Below are positions 1 to 5,638 of a stretch of DNA of 9,803 bases, in pieces (position 1 is the stretch's first letter; every line of letters starts with the position of its first letter). The stretch lies in the NCBI GenBank assembly GCA_023136715.1, contig JAGLQT010000034.1, positions 1 through 9,803 on the forward strand. Direction: 5' to 3'. Under the pieces are notes generated by a model. That model was not told the origin of the DNA. It worked only from the letters and a program-made list of their open reading frames with translations, and made no database searches. Origin of the DNA: Gammaproteobacteria bacterium. GTDB taxonomy: Bacteria > Pseudomonadota > Gammaproteobacteria > SZUA-229. The position numbers were made by a program, and so were the translations under genes.

Positions 1-58
1 CAGGGACGGGCTAACTTGATCACACTTTCCTACACAGTAATGCAAAGCTTGACCATAC

Positions 59-67
59 TGGTATAAA
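59..67 (+). promoter_or_regulatory. Possible extended -10 promoter element for the GGDEF gene
   Basis: TGGTATAAA fits the extended -10 pattern TGnTATAAT with one mismatch. It lies only 11 bp before the ATG at 79, so a transcript from it would have almost no leader, which agrees with the lack of a Shine-Dalgarno sequence there. TTGACC at 49-54 is too close (7 bp) to act as its -35 box. This is a weak inference from motif matching. Confidence 0.25.
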
Positions 68-78
68 CTGGCACTAGC

Positions 79-879
79 ATGCAAAATAAAATCACCATTC
101 TAGGTATTCTACTCGCAATCATTTTCTGGATGGTTGATGCGTTTATTTATTCGCTATTCTCTGATCAAGGTATAACCTTTCTACAAAGCTGCTTTAATCC
201 CAGAGGCGAAGAGATCTGGATGCGCACATTCGTTGTGCTGCTCTTCCTAATCTTCTCAGCTTATACAGAACGATTGCTTGCTATCATTCACAACATGACC
301 ATTGAACTCAAGAAATATCACGACCGCCTTGAGTTCACCATTTCCGAATTAAAAATGGAAAACACTGAACGACGACATGCTATCAAAGAACTTGAACAAC
401 TGTCTGTCACCGATCCGCTCACAGAAATATATAACCGACGAAAGTTCAATGAACTATTAACATCAGAAGTTGAACGCAGCAAACGCTACAAAACAGGTTT
501 ATCCATCATCATGTGCGATATCGATCATTTTAAAAAGATTAATGACACATTTGGGCACGATGTTGGCGATAACGCATTGAAAGTTTTCTCGACAAAAATA
601 ACTGATAATATTCGCGAGGTTGATATGTTTGCCCGTTGGGGCGGTGAAGAATTTATGATTCTAATGCCCAACGTCAATATTGAAAACGCATCATCTGTTG
701 CAGAAAAGCTGAGAAAAATCATTGAAACAACCGAAGTTAAAAAAGCAAACTCCTTTACCGCAAGCTTTGGTGTTACTAACTTAAACGAAGACGACACCAC
801 AGAAACATTCATAAAACGCGTTGATGAGGCCATGTACAAAGCCAAGAATAGCGGGCGAAACAAGGTTGAGCAGATTTAA
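79..879 (+). CDS. Membrane-anchored diguanylate cyclase (GGDEF domain)
   Basis: The predicted role is synthesis of c-di-GMP from two GTP at the inner membrane, feeding the signalling that controls motility and attachment. The 266-residue protein starts with two hydrophobic segments (about 5-25 and 47-67) enclosing a short loop of about 20 residues. A charged, probably coiled-coil linker (about 75-107) follows, then a GGDEF domain (about 108-266). The active-site loop is GGEEF at 188-192, and the metal-binding region is CDIDHFKKIND at 146-156. An RxxD inhibitory site (R179, D182) lies exactly five residues before GGEEF, so the enzyme is probably active and subject to product feedback inhibition. 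No PAS, GAF or EAL domain is present, so any sensing must be by the small membrane part. The start at 79 keeps the first membrane segment whole, although no clear ribosome binding site precedes it. The family call is secure; the signal sensed is unknown. Confidence 0.93.
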   Translation: MQNKITILGILLAIIFWMVDAFIYSLFSDQGITFLQSCFNPRGEEIWMRTFVVLLFLIFSAYTERLLAIIHNMTIELKKYHDRLEFTISELKMENTERRHAIKELEQLSVTDPLTEIYNRRKFNELLTSEVERSKRYKTGLSIIMCDIDHFKKINDTFGHDVGDNALKVFSTKITDNIREVDMFARWGGEEFMILMPNVNIENASSVAEKLRKIIETTEVKKANSFTASFGVTNLNEDDTTETFIKRVDEAMYKAKNSGRNKVEQI

Positions 880-922
880 TCTTAAGAACCACCAAAAGTT
901 CTAACAAAACCCAAACGAAGAA

Positions 923-1270
923 CTAGGACAACTCTTTGAGCATCTTCGCGTAAAAATCCTCAAAAATTTTCTCCATCTCATCAATCACTTCGATGGCATC
1001 ACGTCCCTTCACCATGTGATCAGTCATCAGTTCAGAAGCCGATGAAAACACCGTCATACTTTCGATCATAGGATAGGTATTTTTTAATCGTTTAATAGCA
1101 CCGACCACCGTCTCTTTATCGGGTCGCTCAATCTCGACAGGGTCACCCACTTCTTTAACGACCAGGCCACCTTTAGATTGCAGGAATTCAGCAAAATCAA
1201 ACAAACTTGCCTGACGCTCAGCATCCAGCGTTTCAAAAATTTCAATCAGGGTTTTAGCATTACGATTCAT
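923..1270 (-). CDS. Conserved hypothetical protein downstream of a LysR regulator
   Basis: This is a 115-residue soluble protein of unknown function with no signal peptide, membrane segment or catalytic motif that I recognise. The N-terminal stretch (about 5-33, including ASLFDFAEFLQSKG) resembles the short helical segment of DUF2281-type proteins, where LP-E-...-FVEFL patterns are usual. The rest is acidic and predicted helical, and carries a distinctive block around YPMIESMTVFSSASELMTDH (66-85) and EVIDEMEKIFEDFY (94-107). It starts 36 bp after the LysR gene on the same strand and has a modest AGAAAG ribosome-binding-like sequence upstream, so the two are probably co-transcribed. It converges with the GGDEF gene, leaving 43 bp between stops. 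Its small size and regulator linkage suggest a regulatory or accessory role, which is inference only. Confidence 0.75.
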   Translation of the reverse strand: MNRNAKTLIEIFETLDAERQASLFDFAEFLQSKGGLVVKEVGDPVEIERPDKETVVGAIKRLKNTYPMIESMTVFSSASELMTDHMVKGRDAIEVIDEMEKIFEDFYAKMLKELS

Positions 1271-1306
1271 AAAACTTTCTACACAAAACTATTAATACAC
1301 GGTGAC

Positions 1307-2200
1307 TTAAACTTTCTTACAAAATTCCTGAGCAAAGTTCAACAGCTCATCAGCCGCACGAGATTTAAATTTATAACGCTGACGGACAAAAGAAAAAGGC
1401 CGCTCTAACTTAGGCGACAAATTCACCGCCGTCAACGACTCCAAACGTAACTCTTTCAAAATGGTGGCTTTAGAGACAATGGAAATGCCCATACCCGCCT
1501 CGACCGCTCCTTTAATTGCCTCGGGGCTACTCAGTTCAAAACACACATCCAGCAAATCGTGATCACCATTTTGCTCAATATATTTGGTGATGACTTCCTG
1601 TGTGCCTGAACCATGCTCACGACCAATAAATGGATGAGCAACTAACTCCTTCACGTGTATCTCATCCTTCTCCGCCAATGGATGATTATTTGGCATAATC
1701 ACCACCAGCTGATCCATTCTGCATTCTTCAACCACCAGATTCTTATTATTCACATAGCCTTCGACAATACCAAGGTCAATCACATTGTTCTCCACCATAG
1801 AAACAATATCCTCAGTATTGGATTCTTTCAGACTAATCATCACATCGGGATATTTTCCCTTGAACTCGCCAATCATCAGCGGCAGCATGTATTCAGCGAT
1901 CGTAGTACTCGCCCCTAATGCAACTCCACCACTGACATCACCAGTCATATCTGTGATGCTTCGCGTCATATCCTCGTATAGTTTGAGAATCCGGTCGGCA
2001 TATTCAAACACCTGATGTCCCACATCGGTGAGCGACACTTTATTGTGAGTACGATCAAACAAACGAGTGTTAAACTGCTCCTCAAGCTGTCGAATCTGGA
2101 AGGTGACCGCAGGTTGAGTCATATGCAACTCTTCGGCAGCTTTGGTAAAGTTAAGCAACCGGGCAACAGTATGAAATATTTTTAATCTGCGATCTGCCAT
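1307..2200 (-). CDS. LysR-type transcriptional regulator (CysL/CbbR-like)
   Basis: This 297-residue protein has the standard LysR layout. An N-terminal winged helix-turn-helix spans about 1-62, with the signature AARLLNFTKAAEELHMTQPAVT-type region at about 12-34 and the wing at LFDRTHNKVSLTDVG. A short linker helix leads to a periplasmic-binding-protein-like effector domain (about 90-297). Length is normal for the family. The effector domain, with features such as STTIAEYMLPLMIGEFKGKYP, HGSGTQEV and EAIKGAVEAGMGIS, is most like the CysL/YeiE and CbbR branch, which controls sulfur, sulfite or carbon-fixation genes. The effector here cannot be read from sequence. The gene is divergent from the DUF4124 unit at 2269, and a TTAT-N7-ATAA dyad lies 16 bp upstream of its ATG, so autoregulation and control of the divergent unit are plausible. 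It probably forms an operon with the small gene at 1270-923. Confidence 0.92.
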   Translation of the reverse strand: MADRRLKIFHTVARLLNFTKAAEELHMTQPAVTFQIRQLEEQFNTRLFDRTHNKVSLTDVGHQVFEYADRILKLYEDMTRSITDMTGDVSGGVALGASTTIAEYMLPLMIGEFKGKYPDVMISLKESNTEDIVSMVENNVIDLGIVEGYVNNKNLVVEECRMDQLVVIMPNNHPLAEKDEIHVKELVAHPFIGREHGSGTQEVITKYIEQNGDHDLLDVCFELSSPEAIKGAVEAGMGISIVSKATILKELRLESLTAVNLSPKLERPFSFVRQRYKFKSRAADELLNFAQEFCKKV

Positions 2201-2215
2201 AATCAGAATATAGCC

Positions 2216-2230
2216 TTATTGGCGTGATAA
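2216..2230. promoter_or_regulatory. Candidate LysR-type operator (TTAT-N7-ATAA)
   Basis: A perfect 4+4 dyad, TTAT and ATAA separated by 7 bp, contains the T-N11-A core typical of LysR-family sites. It lies between the divergent LysR and DUF4124 genes. A possible -10 box for the rightward transcript, TATAGT at 2239-2244, lies so that the dyad covers the matching -35 position. The architecture is as expected for a LysR autoregulatory site, but the motif is short and could arise by chance in AT-rich DNA. Confidence 0.4.
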
Positions 2231-2268
2231 ATTTTGCTTATAGTAACATTCAAACGGAACGGAAAACC

Positions 2269-2754
2269 ATGAAAAATTATACTGGTATCTACTCTCTCCT
2301 TATCAACCATCGTCGTTTATACATCAAACAGATGATTGTGACGGTATTAATGATGATTATGGTCTCACCTGTGGCTATTGGCTCAGGCATCTACAAATGG
2401 ACAGATGAAAATGGGAAAATTCACTATGGTAGTGCAAAACCCAGTGATGCAGATTCTGAAAGAATGAATATCAAAGTCGACACGACCAAAAGAATTAAAA
2501 AGAAGAAGAAAAAAGCTCAGGAAGAGACTGAAGAAGCAGAAGAATTACCAATAGAAGCACCCGAAACACCAAAAATCTCTAAAAAAGAGAAAGCACGTGC
2601 CTGTAAAGATGCCCGTGCCCGCCTACAGAACATTCAGTCTCATGGGCGGCTTCGTGAATTTGATGAAAAAGGTAATTCAGTTATCCTGGCTGAAGAACAA
2701 CGCCAGAAACGTATCTCAGAAGCGAAAAAACGCATTAGAGAAAACTGTAAATAA
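2269..2754 (+). CDS. Exported DUF4124-domain protein, first of a tandem pair
   Basis: This 161-residue protein has a DUF4124 motif directly after its signal sequence (GIYKWTDENGKIHYG, 40-54), as is usual for this envelope-associated family of unknown function. A hydrophobic core at about 23-38 follows an unusually long basic n-region of about 22 residues. Cleavage is likely near IGS-GIY, or the segment could stay as an anchor. The middle (about 74-110) is a low-complexity run of Lys and Glu. The C-terminal part (about 108-161) is charged and helical and carries Cys112 and Cys160. I chose the ATG at 2269 because GGAA-rich sequence precedes it; a GTG at 2224 would add 15 residues with no ribosome binding site and would overlap the probable promoter. 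The gene lies 24 bp before its paralogue and probably heads an operon. The family assignment is firm; the function is unknown. Confidence 0.85.
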   Translation: MKNYTGIYSLLINHRRLYIKQMIVTVLMMIMVSPVAIGSGIYKWTDENGKIHYGSAKPSDADSERMNIKVDTTKRIKKKKKKAQEETEEAEELPIEAPETPKISKKEKARACKDARARLQNIQSHGRLREFDEKGNSVILAEEQRQKRISEAKKRIRENCK

Positions 2755-2990
2755 ACACAGAACATAGAGAAAAATAATATGCTATCACTACAGACCCGCT
2801 CTGCTTTAACCAAAGAGACATCTTCGCTTAATCGAAAATATATACGCCTGACACAAATACTGGCAACCGTTGTGCTCTCGTTCATCATCGCACCTGCCGC
2901 CATGAGCGAAGGCATCTATAAATGGGTCGATGATAATGGAAAAATTCACTACGGCAGCCAGCGACCTGAAGATGCAGATGCTGAGAAAAT
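2386..2990. repeat. Imperfect direct repeat of about 80 bp from duplication of the DUF4124 gene
   Basis: The DUF4124-coding segments at about 2386-2465 and 2911-2990 align without gaps at an offset of 525 bp. Most differences are scattered substitutions, and GGAAAATTCACTA-type blocks are shared. This is the nucleotide trace of the tandem gene duplication. Outside this block the two genes have diverged strongly. Confidence 0.6.
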
Positions 2991-3288
2991 GAAACTTCAC
3001 GTTCCTGAGCCAGCCTCGAAACCTGAGTCTCAGAAGGAAGCAGAAGAAGAAAATCTGGAAGGCGATCAAAAGAAGGAAGCCACGTTAGAAGATCATGCTG
3101 ATCAGGAAAAAGCCAATAAGGAACGTAGCGCTTATTGCGCGAAAGAACGCAAACGTTTGCAAACTGTTCAAAAGAATAAACAAATCCATCAAAAGGATGC
3201 CAGCGGTAAGGTTAGTAAGTTAAGTTCAGAAGCTCGTAACAAACGCTTAAACAAAATAAAAGCCAACATCAGCAAATACTGCAAATAA
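2779..3288 (+). CDS. Exported DUF4124-domain protein, second of a tandem pair
   Basis: This 169-residue protein is clearly a paralogue of the gene before it. It has the same order: a long basic n-region of about 26 residues, a hydrophobic core (about 27-43), the DUF4124 motif (GIYKWVDDNGKIHYG, 45-59), an acidic Lys/Glu-rich low-complexity linker (about 76-115), and a helical C-terminal region with Cys120 and Cys168. The two cysteines are 48 residues apart, exactly as in the first copy, and both proteins end in CK. The start ATG is preceded by TAGAGAAAA, a reasonable ribosome binding site. The next gene begins 7 bp after the stop. It is probably periplasmic, or anchored if the signal sequence is not cleaved. 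The identically spaced cysteines suggest an intramolecular disulfide, which is inference. Function is unknown. Confidence 0.85.
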   Translation: MLSLQTRSALTKETSSLNRKYIRLTQILATVVLSFIIAPAAMSEGIYKWVDDNGKIHYGSQRPEDADAEKMKLHVPEPASKPESQKEAEEENLEGDQKKEATLEDHADQEKANKERSAYCAKERKRLQTVQKNKQIHQKDASGKVSKLSSEARNKRLNKIKANISKYCK

Positions 3289-3295
3289 CAATCAA

Positions 3296-3634
3296 ATGCC
3301 ATTACTTCAAATCAATACCAACATCAGTATCGAAGACAGTACAACACTTGCTAAAGATGCTTCCAGAATTGTCTCTGACATGCTTGGCAAATCAGAAAGT
3401 TATGTCATGGTTATGGTTAATGCTGATGCTTCATTGATCTTTGCTGGCAGCGAAGAGGCCAGCGCCCACCTCAAACTCAAAAGCCTGGGGCTGGATGAAT
3501 CAAAAACAGCTGATTACTCCGCGCACTTATGCAGCTTCATCCAAAATACCCTAGGTATTTTACCGTCACGTATTTATATTGAATTCAGCAGCCCAGAAAG
3601 ACATATGTGGGGATGGGATGGTAATACTTTCTAG
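3296..3634 (+). CDS. MIF / phenylpyruvate tautomerase-like protein
   Basis: This 112-residue protein belongs to the macrophage migration inhibitory factor branch of the tautomerase superfamily (MIF is 114 residues). The start MPLLQINTNI matches MIF, and removal of Met exposes the N-terminal proline that acts as the catalytic base. A Lys in LGKSESYV (K32) aligns with the substrate-binding Lys of MIF. SLIFAGSEEASAHLKLKSLG follows the MIF pattern around the active-site strand, and the C-terminal RIYIEFSSPE...WGWDGNTF mirrors RVYINYYD...GWNNSTF. The CxxC motif of animal MIF is replaced by SAHL, so thiol-oxidoreductase activity is not expected. The likely reaction is keto-enol tautomerisation of phenylpyruvate-like substrates; the true substrate is unknown. 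It starts 7 bp after the second DUF4124 gene with no strong ribosome binding site, so translation may be coupled. It converges with the DUF4105 gene with only 14 bp between stops. Confidence 0.87.
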   Translation: MPLLQINTNISIEDSTTLAKDASRIVSDMLGKSESYVMVMVNADASLIFAGSEEASAHLKLKSLGLDESKTADYSAHLCSFIQNTLGILPSRIYIEFSSPERHMWGWDGNTF

Positions 3635-3648
3635 CTCCAATTGTTAAA

Positions 3649-5523
3649 TTAGAAATACTGCTGAATACTTAGAAACCATTCTTCATCATACCAACCTTGC
3701 TTATCAAACTGCTTGTACTGGTTCTTTTGATAGCCGAACCTTAATCCCAAATTCTTAGCAAGATTAAACTGCATCTCCGCAGAAACGCTGTCCCTATCCA
3801 TGTCAAATCCCGAGACTGCGTTAAGGTTTTCTGCCAACAACAACATTTGCCCTGCACCAAACGATACCGACACGCCCAGCTGGCCGCCGGCAAGCAAACT
3901 GTAATCTTCTTTATAATTATCTGAAGCATTGGCTTCAATCATCGCCATAGCAAATAACGTGGTATTGGCCAGACGCTTGCTATAACCTCCTCCCGCGTCA
4001 ACAATAAAAGCAAGATCAGAGTCCGTAGGACTTAGTGTTAATCGCTGCAAGCGAACATCTAACTGCCACGACAAAGGGCTATACCAGTTACTAATAGGAT
4101 TTAACGAAATCACATTAAAAAAGCGCAAGCTTTCAAGTTGTACACGATCTTCATCGGGCAACCAGCGAAGATGCGTATCCATAACGTTAATGGCTGAACC
4201 TGAGGTATAACCCACAGATGAATCCAGCAGATCATGAAATGCCATACGCATTTTTAAATCGACAAATGACTGATCATTCTGCCCGCTAGTTTGTTGGCCT
4301 GCTCCGTAAGCAATTCTTGCTGAGGCATGACCTGACTCAGGTGGTTCCGGGCGATCAACAATGGTCTCACGCTCAGTTGATAATCGACTACGTGCAACTA
4401 GAATATTCCCGGCCTGTTCGGTATTTTCCTGGGCTCTAAATTGCAGCAAACTATAAGCATGTTCCAACACCAGAGTTGTTTTCTCGACACTGGTTATTTG
4501 AGTCATCATATTTTCAATAGTGATCTCACTATCAGCCAATTGAATCACCCACTCACGTTCCTGATCTGTGAGCTGTTGCATACCTGCCTGTATTTGACTG
4601 GCCAGAGATGGGCGATATTGTTTTTTGATAATCAGGTTTTTTTCTTCCAGAGCACGTACGGTATCAACCGGAATTGCATACATTGGAAATGCATGATCAA
4701 AAGTTAGTGTTCCTTCAGGTTTCGCGGCATCAAGTAAAGACAATAAACGGTAAGAGCAATTTTCACCGAAGAAAAAATAATCAAAATCAATGTCAGTGAC
4801 TTCCCAGACATGTCGAGCCAACTGGCGAATTTCTTCCACCGAATAATCCAGCTGATATTCCCAGATATCCCGGTTTTCGATATCGCTATAGACCTGCACG
4901 GTTTCAAAATAATTACGGATTCGGAAGACACCGATGTAGCCACCAAAGACACCATTGTAGACATAGGCAAACATGCCATCATCAGGATCATCGTCAGCCG
5001 CATAATTCAATGCCTGCGATAACATCACCGCACTATCACCATCAAAACGCAAAAAGGTATGACCAAAACTGGAACCGGGATTACCCAGATACATGGAGGG
5101 AAAAACCAGTGTCAGTCGATCAGAATTAATACGCTTCATCCATGCCTCCAACTTAGGACAGGTGACATCATAGCCCGAAGAAAGAGCCAGCTGTTGCTTC
5201 AACCAGTGCCAACGTGCCGGAAACAGACATTGGGCGTGTCCGGGTTTGGACGGTAACAGCATCGCCCTGAGCGTTGCTTCCACTTCAGCCTGCGGCATGG
5301 TCTTGCCCTGCTCTGAAAAAAAGAAGTCGTCATCATCCGCCTGGCTGACCATCTGCCCGGAAAAGACCGCAGGCTGGTAGTGCAGAAGCGCCAGCCATGC
5401 AGACTGTTGTCCCAGTTCGTTTATGCGCGTCTGCTCAATAACAGCATCAACAGCGAAAGACTCCGCCCTCAACCATGTCGGCAGGCACAAAATCAGCAGA
5501 AAAAAGAGGAACGAGAGACGCAT
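3649..5523 (-). CDS. DUF4105 (Lnb-type) exported protein with C-terminal barrel-like domain
   Basis: This is a 624-residue exported protein. Residues 1-20 form a signal peptide (MRLSFLFFLLILCLPTWLRA, cleaved before ESF). An N-terminal region (about 25-120) leads to a DUF4105/Lnb N-terminal periplasmic domain (about 130-300). It carries the family's conserved GSSFGHTFLRF (H155) and FFGENCSYRL (C256), which look like a Cys-His catalytic pair. Members of this domain family were linked to lipoprotein N-acylation in Bacteroides; whether this applies here is not known. After a helical segment (about 300-380), the last 230 residues alternate short amphipathic strands and turns and end in SIQQYF. A terminal Phe is typical of outer-membrane beta-barrels. 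I chose the ATG at 5523; a TTG at 5535 would add four residues. No ribosome binding site is obvious for either. The gene is divergent from proS. Confidence 0.82.
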   Translation of the reverse strand: MRLSFLFFLLILCLPTWLRAESFAVDAVIEQTRINELGQQSAWLALLHYQPAVFSGQMVSQADDDDFFFSEQGKTMPQAEVEATLRAMLLPSKPGHAQCLFPARWHWLKQQLALSSGYDVTCPKLEAWMKRINSDRLTLVFPSMYLGNPGSSFGHTFLRFDGDSAVMLSQALNYAADDDPDDGMFAYVYNGVFGGYIGVFRIRNYFETVQVYSDIENRDIWEYQLDYSVEEIRQLARHVWEVTDIDFDYFFFGENCSYRLLSLLDAAKPEGTLTFDHAFPMYAIPVDTVRALEEKNLIIKKQYRPSLASQIQAGMQQLTDQEREWVIQLADSEITIENMMTQITSVEKTTLVLEHAYSLLQFRAQENTEQAGNILVARSRLSTERETIVDRPEPPESGHASARIAYGAGQQTSGQNDQSFVDLKMRMAFHDLLDSSVGYTSGSAINVMDTHLRWLPDEDRVQLESLRFFNVISLNPISNWYSPLSWQLDVRLQRLTLSPTDSDLAFIVDAGGGYSKRLANTTLFAMAMIEANASDNYKEDYSLLAGGQLGVSVSFGAGQMLLLAENLNAVSGFDMDRDSVSAEMQFNLAKNLGLRFGYQKNQYKQFDKQGWYDEEWFLSIQQYF

Positions 5524-5638
5524 AGAGATAATCAAAAGTATTTGTATTTATTAGTAAAAACGTTAATACGGACTGTACTCAAACCGGCTGCCCTCGTAAA
5601 ATGCGAGCTCACGATAGCAAGTTGAGCCGACGATTTCC

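Noticed and set aside
1..66. Frame open from the left edge to a TAA at 64-66 (possible tail of an upstream plus-strand gene); one minus-strand frame is also open here.
   Set aside because: About 22 codons without a stop is expected by chance, neither translation resembles a family I know, and both strands are open over the same bases.
885..902. Hairpin AGAAC/GTTCT between the convergent GGDEF and hypothetical genes, as a terminator.
   Set aside because: Only 5 bp with low GC, an 8-base loop and no T run on the plus strand; too weak to annotate.
2224..2268. GTG start extending the first DUF4124 protein by 15 residues.
   Set aside because: No ribosome binding site, it overlaps the candidate operator and promoter, and the ATG at 2269 has GGAA-rich sequence upstream.
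2490..2517. A-rich run coding for consecutive lysines, as a possible frameshift site.
   Set aside because: The frame continues normally into a well-conserved C-terminus, and no alternative frame gives a sensible product. It is simply a low-complexity linker.
4441..5256. Several plus-strand open frames within the DUF4105 gene.
   Set aside because: They lie antisense to a strongly supported gene, have odd composition (Ile, His, Leu-rich) and no family resemblance.
5542..5569. TTGTAT and TAATAC as a -35/-10 pair for proS.
   Set aside because: The -10 match is only three of six positions; not distinguishable from chance in this AT-rich gap.
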